Shown here in pieces: positions 32,312 through 45,327 of a stretch of DNA of 64,000 nt (positions within the stretch are counted from its first letter, which is position 1; every line of letters begins with the position of its first letter). The stretch is taken from NCBI GenBank assembly GCA_902599045.1, contig CACKEA010000002.1:62001-126000 (forward strand), read 5' to 3'. The notes under the pieces are model-generated. The model was not told the origin of the DNA. It searched no databases and saw only the letters and a program-made list of their open reading frames with translations. The translations under genes and the position numbers were made by a program. This DNA is from an uncultured Alphaproteobacteria bacterium. Lineage in GTDB: Bacteria; Pseudomonadota; Alphaproteobacteria; HIMB59.

Positions 32312-34073
32312 AAACGAATTTACGGGAGCAGATATTCTACTTAAGGCCCTCAAAGACCAAGAGGTAGATACAATATTTGGCTATCCAGGTGGAGCTGTTC
32401 TTCCTATTTATGATGCAATTTTTGGCCAAAATTTTTTAAAACATGTTTTGGTAAGACAAGAAGCTGGTGCAGTTCATGCTGCAGAGGGATATGCAAGATC
32501 AAGTGGGAAAGTAGGAGTCTTGTTAGTGACTTCAGGCCCAGGGGTTACCAATGTGGTAACAGGCTTAACTGACGCACTAATGGATAGCATTCCTATAGTT
32601 TGTATTAGTGGGCAAGTCCCTTCACATTTAATAGGCACAGATGCGTTTCAAGAATGTGATACTACTGGAATTACAAGACCTTGCACTAAACATAACTATT
32701 TAGTGAAAGATGTTAGCAAGCTTTCCGAAACAATTCATGAAGCATTTAAGATAGCTAGCTCAGGAAGACCAGGTCCTGTGTTAATTGATATTCCAAAAGA
32801 CGTACAATTTGCAAAGTCAAAATACATACCAAAAAAAGATATTAGTTTTAGAGAGCACAGAATTAAAGCTGGCTCTAAAAATGTTGATAAAAATTTTGTT
32901 CAAGAGCTTGTAAATCATATTAAAAAATCTGAAAGACCTATTTTTTATGTTGGTGGTGGTTGTTTAAACTCTGGGCCTCAAGCTAGCCAAGAAATAATTA
33001 AGCTCGTAAATAAAACCAATATCCCAATTACAACAACACTTCATGGTTTAGGGTGTTTTCCAGGCGAAGATAAAAGTTCACTAGGGATGTTGGGAATGCA
33101 TGGAAATTATGAAGCAAACTTGGCCATGAATAAATGTGATTTAATGATCAATGTTGGTGCAAGGTTTGATGATAGAGTAACAGGAAGATTAGATGCATTT
33201 TCTCCAGACTCTGTAAAATTTCACATAGATATTGACCAAAGCTCAATTAATAAAAATGTAAAGGTTGATTTTCATACAAATACTGACATCACTCTGACAC
33301 TAAAAGAAATAAACTCTTTTATAGAGTCAAATAATATTGAACTTGAAAAAAAAGATTACACTAATTGGTGGAGTCAAATTAATGATTGGAGAAAAAAAGA
33401 ATGCCTTCACTATGAACAAGGTGAAGAGACTATCAAACCTCAACATGCCATTTCCAGGTTGTATGATTTAACCAGTCAAAAAGACACTTTTATTACCACT
33501 GAAGTTGGACAACATCAAATGTGGGCAGCGCAGTATTATAAATTTTCAAAACCCAATAGGTGGATTACTTCTGGAGGTCTTGGCACAATGGGTTTTGGCA
33601 TGCCAGCAGCAGTTGGAGCACAAATGGCAAATCCTGACTCGCTTGTTATAGATATAGCTGGAGAAGCATCTTTTCTTATGAACGTTCAAGAAATAGCTAC
33701 AGCAGTTCAATACAAATTACCAATTAAGATCTTCATTTTAAATAATGAGTACATGGGAATGGTTAGACAATGGCAGGAATTATTACATGGAAGTAGATAT
33801 TCCGAAAGTTATGTGGATGCTCTTCCTGATTTTAAAAAACTTGCTGAAAGTTTTAATGCAGTTGGAGTGAGAGCAAAAAATATTTCAGAGTTAGACGATG
33901 CAATTAATGAAATGGTTTCCATAGATAGACCTGTTATTGCTGATATTTGGGTTGATAAAAAAGAAAATTGCTTTCCAATGATACCATCTGGGGCTGCACA
34001 CCACGAAATGCTTTTATCAAAATATGACAAAGAGAAACCTGAAAATCAAGAAAAAGGAAAAGTACTAGTTTAA
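32301..34073 (+). CDS. ilvB: acetolactate synthase large subunit
   Basis: The TPP-dependent enzyme for the first step of valine, leucine and isoleucine synthesis. The 590-residue product shows DTIFGYPGGAVLPIYDA near 18, RQEAGAVHAAEGYAR near 46, the central FAD-binding region, GLGTMGFGMPAAVGAQ near 424 and the TPP motif region DIAGEASFLMNVQE near 449. The glycine of the usual GDG has become GE, and NNEYMGMVRQWQ follows. It lies between miaA and ilvN in the ilv block. Confidence 0.96.
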   Translation: MDNENEFTGADILLKALKDQEVDTIFGYPGGAVLPIYDAIFGQNFLKHVLVRQEAGAVHAAEGYARSSGKVGVLLVTSGPGVTNVVTGLTDALMDSIPIVCISGQVPSHLIGTDAFQECDTTGITRPCTKHNYLVKDVSKLSETIHEAFKIASSGRPGPVLIDIPKDVQFAKSKYIPKKDISFREHRIKAGSKNVDKNFVQELVNHIKKSERPIFYVGGGCLNSGPQASQEIIKLVNKTNIPITTTLHGLGCFPGEDKSSLGMLGMHGNYEANLAMNKCDLMINVGARFDDRVTGRLDAFSPDSVKFHIDIDQSSINKNVKVDFHTNTDITLTLKEINSFIESNNIELEKKDYTNWWSQINDWRKKECLHYEQGEETIKPQHAISRLYDLTSQKDTFITTEVGQHQMWAAQYYKFSKPNRWITSGGLGTMGFGMPAAVGAQMANPDSLVIDIAGEASFLMNVQEIATAVQYKLPIKIFILNNEYMGMVRQWQELLHGSRYSESYVDALPDFKKLAESFNAVGVRAKNISELDDAINEMVSIDRPVIADIWVDKKENCFPMIPSGAAHHEMLLSKYDKEKPENQEKGKVLV

Positions 34074-34087
34074 TAAATTTTTTAACC

Positions 34088-35657
<1,570 letters not shown>

Positions 35658-35659
35658 TA

Positions 35660-37228
35660 TTGCCAGATAAAGTATTAATTTTTGATACGACTCTAAGAGA
35701 TGGAGAGCAATCTCCTGGTGCTTCTATGAATCAAGAGGAAAAACTCTCTATTGCCAGATTATTAGAAGAGTTAAAAGTTGATATAATTGAAGCTGGTTTT
35801 CCCATAGCTTCAAAGGGTGATTTTAACTCTGTTCAAGCTATTGCCTATGAAATCAAGGATTGTCAGATAGCAGGATTAGCGAGAGCAAAGCATGAAGATA
35901 TTGAAGCAGCTTGGAATGCTGTAAAAAAAGCAAAAAATCCAAGAATACATACTTTTATAGCCACTAGCTCTATACACATGGAATTCAAATTAAAACTATC
36001 CGAAGACCAAGTGCTAGACAAAATTAAAGATAGTGTTTCTTTTGCAAGAAACCTTTGCCCAAATATTGAATGGAGCTGTGAGGATGGTGGAAGATCCTCG
36101 ATTGATTTTCTCTATAGGTGCATAGAATTAGCAATCAAAAGTGGTGCAACAACAATAAATATCCCTGATACTGTAGGATATACTCTACCATTTGAATTCG
36201 GGGAGATTATAAAAAAAGTTAAAAATAATGTACCAAATATTGATAAAGCAATAATTTCTGTTCATTGTCACAATGATTTAGGTTTGGCGGTCGCAAATTC
36301 TTTAAATGCAGTAGAAAATGGTGCAAGACAAATTGAATGCACTATAAATGGATTGGGTGAAAGAGCAGGCAACGCAGCTTTAGAAGAAGTTGTAATGGCC
36401 ATGAAAGTTAGATCAGATCTTTTAAAAGTTCAGTCTAATATTAACACAAGTGCAATTTCAAAAACATCAAAACTTGTATCTTCAATTACAGGTTTTCCTG
36501 TTCAACCAAATAAAGCAATTGTAGGTGCTAACGCTTTTGCTCATGAGTCAGGGATACATCAAGACGGTGTTCTAAAAAATGTTCAAACTTATGAGATTAT
36601 GTCTCCAGAGACAATTGGTTTAAAAAAATCTAGTTTAGTACTTGGCAAACACTCAGGTAAACATGCATTTAAAGAAAAACTTAAAATTCTAGGATATGAA
36701 GTAGGCGATAATTACATCAATGAAATTTTTGAAAAATTTAAGCTTTTAGCAGATAAGAAAAAAGATGTTTATGATGAGGATTTAATTGCTCTTGTAGATG
36801 ACACACATTTTAACAAATCTAATACTTTAAAACTTAAAAACTTAAGTATCATGTCTGGCACTATCTCTAAACATGTAGCCTCTTTAGAGCTAGATTTTAA
36901 AGAGCAGCTAAAAGAGGTCAGTGGATCTGGCAATGGTCCTGTTGATGCTGTATTCAGTTGTATTTCAAAAGTAGTAGGTTTTTCTCCAAAATTGGTGCTT
37001 TATCACATTAATGCCATTACACCAGACTCTGATGCACAGGGAGAAGTTACTGTTAAACTTGAATATTTGAATAAAGAATTCATTGGTAAGGCTTCTGATA
37101 TAGATATTATAGTTGCTTCTGCAAAATCTTATATCAATGCATGTAATAAAATATTAAACTTTGAAAATAACTCTAACATGCAAGAAGGAGTTTCTGAGAT
37201 TAGCATCTCAAATATTAAAGGAATATAA
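35660..37228 (+). CDS. leuA: 2-isopropylmalate synthase
   Basis: Condenses acetyl-CoA with 2-ketoisovalerate, the committed step to leucine. The 522-residue product has FDTTLRDGEQSPGASM near 8, SVHCHNDLGLAVANS near 200 (HxH metal ligands), INGLGERAGNAALEEVV near 229, HESGIHQDGVLK near 294, and a C-terminal allosteric domain (VSGSGNGPVDAVF near 421). Two bases separate the ilvC stop from its TTG start. Placing leuA directly after ilvC makes a complete first half of the branched-chain pathway. Confidence 0.96.
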   Translation: MPDKVLIFDTTLRDGEQSPGASMNQEEKLSIARLLEELKVDIIEAGFPIASKGDFNSVQAIAYEIKDCQIAGLARAKHEDIEAAWNAVKKAKNPRIHTFIATSSIHMEFKLKLSEDQVLDKIKDSVSFARNLCPNIEWSCEDGGRSSIDFLYRCIELAIKSGATTINIPDTVGYTLPFEFGEIIKKVKNNVPNIDKAIISVHCHNDLGLAVANSLNAVENGARQIECTINGLGERAGNAALEEVVMAMKVRSDLLKVQSNINTSAISKTSKLVSSITGFPVQPNKAIVGANAFAHESGIHQDGVLKNVQTYEIMSPETIGLKKSSLVLGKHSGKHAFKEKLKILGYEVGDNYINEIFEKFKLLADKKKDVYDEDLIALVDDTHFNKSNTLKLKNLSIMSGTISKHVASLELDFKEQLKEVSGSGNGPVDAVFSCISKVVGFSPKLVLYHINAITPDSDAQGEVTVKLEYLNKEFIGKASDIDIIVASAKSYINACNKILNFENNSNMQEGVSEISISNIKGI

Positions 37229-39015
<1,787 letters not shown>

Positions 39016-39023
<8 letters not shown>

Positions 39024-39444
39024 ACTTTTTTTTGTAATAATTTTATTTTTAATCTATGGAAACTTTAATTTTGTTATAAATGATATTATTGTATTTTCAT
39101 TGATAAACATAGCTTTTTTTACAGTTCTTAAGGAAAAAAATATTAAAATAATTGATATCATCATATTTATTTTATCAACTTTTGCTGTAGAGGTTTTTGT
39201 AGGTTTGCCGATATTAATTGGTATTGTGGTTTTGTTTATACCTCTCCTTCTGTTAAATTATTTTATAAATAATTTTAATTTCTCTACATTTATAAAGTCA
39301 TTAATTGTTTTTTCTCTTAGTTTTATTACTTTCTGTCTTTTTGACCAAACTATTGTATTTAGATTACTAAATTTGCAATATTTTTTATGTATATTCATTT
39401 TAACTTTTATTTTTTTAGGACTATCAAATTATGGAAAAGAATAA
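39016..39444 (+). CDS. mreD: MreD-like membrane protein
   Basis: A 142-residue very hydrophobic protein with about five membrane segments. Sequence similarity to MreD is not obvious by eye, because the family is poorly conserved, but the position between mreC and mrdA, the size and the topology identify it. Overlaps mreC and mrdA. Confidence 0.78.
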
Positions 39445-41203
39445 GACTAGTGAAGATAGTATAAAAATATTAAACAGAAGATCATTTATCATAATTATAT
39501 TTGGTGCTATTTTATCATTCATAGTTTCTTTGAGATTATTTTCATTACAGGTTATCAACTTTAACTTTTACAAAAAAAAATCAGTCGAAAATAAACTTTC
39601 TATAAAATTAACACCCCCCTTAAGGGGAGATATTTATGATTCTAAAAAAAACTTAATAGCTGGAAGTTCTTCATTATATGAATTTGCAGTGTTTAAAAAT
39701 TTAAGTAAAGATCATTTTCAGGAAATTAAAAAACTCGATAGTCTTATAAACCTAAATTTAAATTTTGAAGAAATTTCAAAACGATTAAAAAAATATAATG
39801 AATACTCTGGTTTTAGTTTAAGTAGAGCTTCATGGGAGCAGATAGTAAAATTTGAAAAAAATAAATTTCTATTTAATTCTATAAAGATTATAGAGTCCAA
39901 AAAAAGATTTTATCCATATCAAAATTTTTCACAGATAATTGGCTATATGGGACAACCTACTCAATCTTCTGAACTTTACTCTAAAGGTGTATTTCATTTA
40001 GAAAAAAGTTATGAAAAACATTTAAAGGGTACACCAGGTAAAATATTTAGCGAGGTAAACGCTAAAGGCAAAACTATAAGAGAAATATCTATTGAAAAAT
40101 CTATTAAAGGTAACGATTTAGACTTAACATTAGATTTAAGCCTTCAAAATTATGCACAATCACTACTTCCAAGAAATAAAAAAGGATCTATTGTTGTTAT
40201 CAGTGTTTCAGATGGATCAATCTTGTCGATGAATTCCAATCCTACTTTTGATGCACAAATCTTTGAGGATAGAGAAAATAATAAAATTCAAGATTTGCTA
40301 AACGATGAACAAAAACCACTTTTTAATCGTGCTTTCTCTGGTTTTTATCCTCCAGGTTCGGTGTTTAAACCTATTTCAGCTTTAGTTGGTCTTCAACGTA
40401 ATCTTATAGACCCTCAAAAAGAGGTCTTTTGCAAAGGGCACTCCTCACTTGGTGATAGGAATTATTACTGTTGGAAAAAAAAAGGCCATGGAAAAGTTAA
40501 TCTTAAAAAAGCAATAAAAGAGTCTTGTGATGTATATTTTTATGAATTAGCTAAAAAAACAAATATTGATGATATAGCAAGTCTATCTAGTAATTTAGGT
40601 TTAAACAAAGAGTACGATATTGGTTTATCAAATATAGGTAAAGGACTTGTCCCGAGTAAGAAATGGAAAAAAACGTATTTAGAAGAGAGTTGGTATCAAG
40701 GTGAAACATTAATTACGTGTATTGGACAAGGATACAACCAAACATCTCCCTTACAGCTTGCAACACTTTATTCTGCTATATTAAATGGAGGAAAATATCC
40801 AATACCTAAACTTGATAAAAATACTCCCACAAAATTTACAGGTAAATTATTAGATAATGAGCATCAAAAAATTATTGTCAATTCCCTTAATGCTGTTGTG
40901 CAAGAGCCAAGAGGAACAGCACATAAATTGAGTATTTCTAATCCAGAATTTGTAAAAATAGGAGGTAAAACGGGTACTTCTCAAGTAGTAAGAATTAAAG
41001 AGAGTGAAAGAGAGGACGATCAGTATAAATCAAAGGAAATAGAAGAAAGATTTAAAGACCATTCAGTATTTGTAGGATATGCCCCTTATGATAAACCAAA
41101 ATATATAGCTTCAGTTATTATAGAAAATGGTGGATCTGGATCAGCGGTAGCTGCTCCCATTGCCCATAAAATCCTTGATTTTGCTTTTAAAAATAATGTT
41201 TAA
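39431..41203 (+). CDS. mrdA: penicillin-binding protein 2 (elongation transpeptidase)
   Basis: A 590-residue peptidoglycan transpeptidase of the elongasome. It has an N-terminal membrane anchor (IIFGAILSFIVSLRLFSL), the pedestal segment LRGDIYDSKKNLIAGS near 58, and transpeptidase motifs: SVFK in PPGSVFKPISA near 294, SCD in KESCDVYFYEL near 358, and KTG in GGKTGTSQVV near 515. It overlaps mreD upstream and rodA downstream. Confidence 0.95.
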   Translation: MEKNKTSEDSIKILNRRSFIIIIFGAILSFIVSLRLFSLQVINFNFYKKKSVENKLSIKLTPPLRGDIYDSKKNLIAGSSSLYEFAVFKNLSKDHFQEIKKLDSLINLNLNFEEISKRLKKYNEYSGFSLSRASWEQIVKFEKNKFLFNSIKIIESKKRFYPYQNFSQIIGYMGQPTQSSELYSKGVFHLEKSYEKHLKGTPGKIFSEVNAKGKTIREISIEKSIKGNDLDLTLDLSLQNYAQSLLPRNKKGSIVVISVSDGSILSMNSNPTFDAQIFEDRENNKIQDLLNDEQKPLFNRAFSGFYPPGSVFKPISALVGLQRNLIDPQKEVFCKGHSSLGDRNYYCWKKKGHGKVNLKKAIKESCDVYFYELAKKTNIDDIASLSSNLGLNKEYDIGLSNIGKGLVPSKKWKKTYLEESWYQGETLITCIGQGYNQTSPLQLATLYSAILNGGKYPIPKLDKNTPTKFTGKLLDNEHQKIIVNSLNAVVQEPRGTAHKLSISNPEFVKIGGKTGTSQVVRIKESEREDDQYKSKEIEERFKDHSVFVGYAPYDKPKYIASVIIENGGSGSAVAAPIAHKILDFAFKNNV

Positions 41204-42299
41204 AGAATTTAAAAGCATATTTAATTTAAATTGGATTTATATTTTTATCCTTTTGATAATTTTTTGGATTGGAGAGATCAATCTTTATTCAGCTGCTGGC
41301 GGTTCTCTTGATCCATGGGCATCAAACCAATTAATAAGATTTTTATTTTTTCTCCCTTTGTTTTTTCTAGTTATCATGTTGGAGCCAAAGTTTATTTTTA
41401 ATTTTGCAGAGATTTTTTTAATTTTAGTTTTGATTGGGTTAATAACGACATTAATTTTCGGGTATACAGGAATGGGAGCTACGAGATGGATAAGAATTGC
41501 TGGTTTCAATTTACAAGTATCAGAATTTACTAAAATAGCTTTAGTTATATTTATGGCTAAATATTTTCATAAACTAAATGCAGAGAAAACTATAGGTCTT
41601 TTTAAATCAATATTACCTCTTATTGTATCGGTAATTTTTTTTGTTTTGGTTGCTATTCAACCTGATTTAGGCACTGCTGTAATTATTTTAGCATTGGGCC
41701 TAGTAGTTATTTTTTATGCAGGAATTAAATTAATTTATCCCTTAATATCAATAGGTATCATTTTATCGATAAGCCCAATTTTATGGACTTTTTTAAAGCC
41801 CTACCAACAAAATAGAATACAAACTTTTCTAAACCCTGATTTGGATCCACTTGGAAGGGGGTATCATATTATTCAGTCTAAGATTGCAATAGGTTCAGGT
41901 GGGTTAAAAGGAAATGGTTTTCTTGAGGGTTCACAAAGTAGTTTAGATTTTCTTCCTGAAAAAGAGACAGATTTTGTTTTCGCAATTTTTTCTGAACAGT
42001 TTGGTTTTACAGGATCAATTTTGTTGATTTCATTATTTTTTATCATGTTTTTAATACCCGTTTTAAAGACATTCAAACTGACCCAAGCATTTAATAAAAT
42101 AATCTTGTTTGTTTTATCCTTTAAAATTTTTTTCGAATTTCTAATAAATATATCCATGACAATAGGGATCTTGCCAGTGGTCGGAGTAGCTTTACCATTT
42201 ATGTCTTATGGAGGAAGTTCTTTGTTGAGTAATATAATTATTTGTGCACTATTGTTAAACTTTATGTCTATCAACGAAAAAAAGAGAATGTTCTCATGA
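41196..42299 (+). CDS. rodA: RodA peptidoglycan glycosyltransferase
   Basis: A SEDS-family polytopic membrane protein (367 residues from ATG 41196; the frame is open 12 codons earlier). Conserved segments include GATRWIRIAGFNLQVSEFTKIALV near 90, AIQPDLGTAVII near 160, IGSGGLKGNGFLEGSQSSLDFLPEKETDFVF near 230-260 and GVALPFMSYGGSS near 330. It polymerises glycan strands with MrdA. It overlaps mrdA by eight bases and the next gene by four. Confidence 0.95.
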   Translation: MFKEFKSIFNLNWIYIFILLIIFWIGEINLYSAAGGSLDPWASNQLIRFLFFLPLFFLVIMLEPKFIFNFAEIFLILVLIGLITTLIFGYTGMGATRWIRIAGFNLQVSEFTKIALVIFMAKYFHKLNAEKTIGLFKSILPLIVSVIFFVLVAIQPDLGTAVIILALGLVVIFYAGIKLIYPLISIGIILSISPILWTFLKPYQQNRIQTFLNPDLDPLGRGYHIIQSKIAIGSGGLKGNGFLEGSQSSLDFLPEKETDFVFAIFSEQFGFTGSILLISLFFIMFLIPVLKTFKLTQAFNKIILFVLSFKIFFEFLINISMTIGILPVVGVALPFMSYGGSSLLSNIIICALLLNFMSINEKKRMFS

Positions 42300-42646
42300 C
42301 AAAATCTATAAAAAAACCTTGGGGATCATACGTTGTCCTAAGTAAATCAAAAGATTATTTAATAAAGAAAATTATAGTTAAACCAGAGGGCGTTTTATCC
42401 TACCAATCTCATAATTTTAGATCGGAACATTGGATTATTATCGAGGGTAAAGCAACTGTTATTATCAATAACCGCACATTTTATAAGTCAGAAAATGAAA
42501 ATATATTTATACCAAAAAAATCAAAACATAGAGTATTAAATGAGAGTTCTAAAAAGAAATTAGTTTTAATTGAGGTTCAAACAGGAAGTAAATTTTTAGA
42601 AACAGACATTAAAAGATATTCAGATATTTATGGTAGAAAAAATTGA
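42296..42646 (+). CDS. standalone cupin, mannose-6-phosphate isomerase type II-like
   Basis: A 116-residue single cupin domain matching the C-terminal part of bifunctional ManC enzymes: KKPWGSYVVL, then IIVKPEGVLSYQSHNFRSEHWIIIEGKATVI and FIPKKSKHRVLN. ATG 42296 overlaps the rodA stop (ATGA). It might isomerise sugar phosphates or just bind a sugar nucleotide; the nucleotidyltransferase half is absent. Confidence 0.78.
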   Translation: MTKSIKKPWGSYVVLSKSKDYLIKKIIVKPEGVLSYQSHNFRSEHWIIIEGKATVIINNRTFYKSENENIFIPKKSKHRVLNESSKKKLVLIEVQTGSKFLETDIKRYSDIYGRKN

Positions 42647-43032
42647 AAATATTAGCTGAAATTTCTGTTGGAGAACTGTTTGATAAAATTACTATATTAA
42701 ATATTAAACTAAAAAAAATTAACGATCCTGAAAAATTGAAAAATATTAAAATAGAATTAGAGGTTTTAATAGAACAAAGTAATAAAATTATCTTAGACAA
42801 TAAAGAGGCTCTAAATAAAAATGTTCAAAAATTACAGGAAATAAATGAAAAGCTATGGGACATAGAAAATATTAAAAGAGAGTGTGAAGCCAATAAAGAC
42901 TTTGGTGAGAGTTTTATTAAAATTTCAAGAGATGTTCACTTTAAAAATGATATTAGAGCTTCTATAAAAAAAGAGATTAATCTTTTATCTGACTCAAAGA
43001 TAACTGAAGAAAAAGAGTATTCTAAGTATTAA
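42643..43032 (+). CDS. DUF6165 family protein
   Basis: A 129-residue helical protein with the conserved start ISVGELFDKITILNIKLKKI and a Lys/Glu-rich coiled coil with ELWDIE-like segment (EKLWDIENIKRECEANKDFGESFIKISRDVHFKNDIRASIK region, residues about 70-115). I match it from memory to DUF6165. TTG start overlapping the cupin stop. Such genes are often near lipopolysaccharide or glycan genes; function unknown. Confidence 0.72.
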   Translation: MKILAEISVGELFDKITILNIKLKKINDPEKLKNIKIELEVLIEQSNKIILDNKEALNKNVQKLQEINEKLWDIENIKRECEANKDFGESFIKISRDVHFKNDIRASIKKEINLLSDSKITEEKEYSKY

Positions 43033-43540
43033 CTCTATTTAAGCTGATTAATTTTGGCTTAATTTTAGACCTTCCGTTAAGAAAGCTTAATTCTAGTAAA
43101 ACAACTATTCCTTTGATTTTAGCTTTTGTTTTATTAATTAATTTCATTGAAGCTCGGATAGTTCCACTTGTAGCAAAAATATCATCAATAATTACAACTT
43201 TGTCAGAACTTTTTATCATATCGCTTTGTATTTCTAACTGATTAGAACCATATTCAAGTTTGTAGCTTGTAGCATATGTTTTTCCTGGAAGTTTCCCTTT
43301 CTTTCTTACCATGACTAATTTTTTTTTTAATTTGTAAGCTACAGCTGAGGCAAATATAAACCCTCTTGAGTCTATTCCAACTACAGTACTTGCATTTAAT
43401 TTAACTACCTCCTTGGACATTAAGTCTATTACATTATTAAATACTTTAGGGTTTGATAAGATTGTTGAGATATCATAAAAAGCGATACCTTTTTTTGGAA
43501 AGTCTTTTATAATTCGAATACTTTTTAAACTACCTGTCAT
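43022..43540 (-). CDS. apt: adenine phosphoribosyltransferase
   Basis: Salvages adenine to AMP with PRPP. The 172-residue product from ATG 43540 has IKDFPKKGIAFYDISTIL near 10, VGIDSRGFIFASAVAYKL near 55, VRKKGKLPG near 80, and the PRPP loop VVIIDDIFATSGTI near 117. The frame is open 13 codons further upstream, but the shorter start gives the usual length. The start codon overlaps the panB start codon on the other strand by two bases (CATG); the 3' end overlaps the convergent DUF6165 gene. Confidence 0.92.
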   Translation of the reverse strand: MTGSLKSIRIIKDFPKKGIAFYDISTILSNPKVFNNVIDLMSKEVVKLNASTVVGIDSRGFIFASAVAYKLKKKLVMVRKKGKLPGKTYATSYKLEYGSNQLEIQSDMIKSSDKVVIIDDIFATSGTIRASMKLINKTKAKIKGIVVLLELSFLNGRSKIKPKLISLNRVNT

Positions 43541-44327
43541 GAAAAGAACAATTAAATCAGTATTTAATAAAAAAAACAAAAAAAAAATTATTTGTTTAAC
43601 ATCATATAGCTACAACTTTACAAAAATTATTGATGATTTAGTTGACGTGGTACTGGTTGGCGACTCTATGGGTAATGTTCTTTACGGTATGGATACTACT
43701 AGATCTGTAGATGATCAAATAATGGTTAATCATGCAACCGCTGTAAAAAAAGGTGCAGATAAATCCTTAGTATTTTTTGATCTCCCATATAATAGAGATT
43801 TTAGTGAGTCCACAACAGTCAAACGGGTTTTAAGCATTATGAAAAAGACATCTTGTGATGGTGTAAAAATCGAGGGAAATACTGAATTAAAAGATGTTAT
43901 AAAGTATTTAAGTAAAAAAAAAGTTCCAGTAATGGCACATTTAGGTTTACAGCCACAGAAATTTAGCTCTTCTAAAAAATTTAAAATTTATGGAAAAGAT
44001 AAGAGGGACTTAGATAATATAATTTCTGACTCATTGTGTTTAGAAAAGTCGGGAGCTGTATCTATATTGTTGGAGGGAATGCTAACGAATATCGCAAAAG
44101 AGGTTACCAAGACATTATCCATACCCACAATAGGAATTGGTGCCTCTGAGTATTGTGATGGTCAAATACTTGTATCTGAAGATATGTTAGGAATATTTAG
44201 AGATAATCATCCTAAATTTGTAAAAAAATATGCTGATTTATCCAAAAATATCAGGGTTGCTGTAAATAAATATTCCAATGAAGTGAACAATAACAAATTC
44301 CCAAATAAAAAGTTTAGGTATGATTAA
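43539..44327 (+). CDS. panB: 3-methyl-2-oxobutanoate hydroxymethyltransferase
   Basis: First committed step of pantothenate synthesis. The 262-residue product shows CLTSYSYNFTKIIDD near 19, VVLVGDSMGNVLYGMDTTRSV near 37, VFFDLPYN near 78, GVKIEGN near 108, PVMAHLGLQPQ near 130 and IGIGASEYCDGQILV near 197. All metal and substrate segments look intact. Divergent from apt with overlapping start codons; convergent with ispB, overlapping by four bases. Confidence 0.95.
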   Translation: MKRTIKSVFNKKNKKKIICLTSYSYNFTKIIDDLVDVVLVGDSMGNVLYGMDTTRSVDDQIMVNHATAVKKGADKSLVFFDLPYNRDFSESTTVKRVLSIMKKTSCDGVKIEGNTELKDVIKYLSKKKVPVMAHLGLQPQKFSSSKKFKIYGKDKRDLDNIISDSLCLEKSGAVSILLEGMLTNIAKEVTKTLSIPTIGIGASEYCDGQILVSEDMLGIFRDNHPKFVKKYADLSKNIRVAVNKYSNEVNNNKFPNKKFRYD

Positions 44328-45322
44328 TGGGTTCTATTGATAGAACTACTTAACAAATCTACAAAGAGCTCTTTTTGATAGCCTTTAAAAGAAGTTAATA
44401 TTTTCAATGATTGACTATTATATTTTTGAGAGAATTTTTTGACATCATCTTTAATTTTATATTTTTGCATTAATTTCATTAGTTCAATATATTCACTCTT
44501 AGACCTTTTACTTTTATTAAAAATTTTTTTTGTAAAGCGAGTTTCATTTATTGAAGCCTTTTTTAAAAGTAATATGATTGGCAAAGTGATTTTTCCCTCA
44601 TAAAAATCTTTACCATTCTCCTTCCCAGTTAACTTTTCGCCAAAATAATCAAGGTAATCATCCATGATTTGAAAGATAATTCCAAAATACAAACCTAACT
44701 TATTTAAATTTGAAATTATTTTTGAATTTTTACCTGATATAATAGCGGGTATCTTCATTGCAGCAGCAAATAATTCAGCAGTTTTTAGAGATATGATTTC
44801 AATATATTCCTTTTCAGATATTTGAGTATTATTTTCATATGTGAGTTGCATAAACTCACCCTCAGAAATTTTACTACTTACTTGTGAAAGAGAAGCCATC
44901 GCTTCCAAAGATTTCGCCTTCGTCATTAATTGAAATGATTTTGAAAATAAAAAATCCCCAAATAAAACACTAAACTTATTATTCCATATTGAATTAATAC
45001 TCTTTTGCCCACGTCTTATTTTACCCTCATCTATCACATCGTCATGTAGTAGGGTTGCCCCATGAATAAATTCAATTGCAGTAGACATATAAATATCACT
45101 TGATATTTTTGAATAATTTTTATTAATCATTTTACTTGATAATAAACATAATACTGGGCGTAATTGTTTACCTCTTTTTTTAAAGAAATAATTTCCTAAT
45201 TTTGGAATAATTGTGACATTACTTAATAAAAATTTATCAAGTTCATTGTTGGTTTTAACTAACTTTACATTAATTTCTTTATGAATTAATTTGATAGTTT
45301 GTTCAAAATTATTTTTTTTCAT
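44324..45322 (-). CDS. ispB: polyprenyl diphosphate synthase
   Basis: A 332-residue trans-prenyltransferase that makes the long side chain of ubiquinone. Visible motifs are GKQLRPVLCLLSS near 50, the first Asp-rich motif LLHDDVIDEGKIRRG near 92 and the second QIMDDYLDYFG near 216, with TLPIILLLKKA after it. Chain length cannot be read reliably. The start is five bases from the divergent methyltransferase gene. Confidence 0.92.
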   Translation of the reverse strand: MKKNNFEQTIKLIHKEINVKLVKTNNELDKFLLSNVTIIPKLGNYFFKKRGKQLRPVLCLLSSKMINKNYSKISSDIYMSTAIEFIHGATLLHDDVIDEGKIRRGQKSINSIWNNKFSVLFGDFLFSKSFQLMTKAKSLEAMASLSQVSSKISEGEFMQLTYENNTQISEKEYIEIISLKTAELFAAAMKIPAIISGKNSKIISNLNKLGLYFGIIFQIMDDYLDYFGEKLTGKENGKDFYEGKITLPIILLLKKASINETRFTKKIFNKSKRSKSEYIELMKLMQKYKIKDDVKKFSQKYNSQSLKILTSFKGYQKELFVDLLSSSINRTH

Positions 45323-45327
45323 ATGCT

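Noticed and set aside
43541-43579. 13-codon upstream extension of apt
   Set aside because: It would overlap panB further and lengthens the protein beyond the usual size; the ATG at 43540 is preferred.
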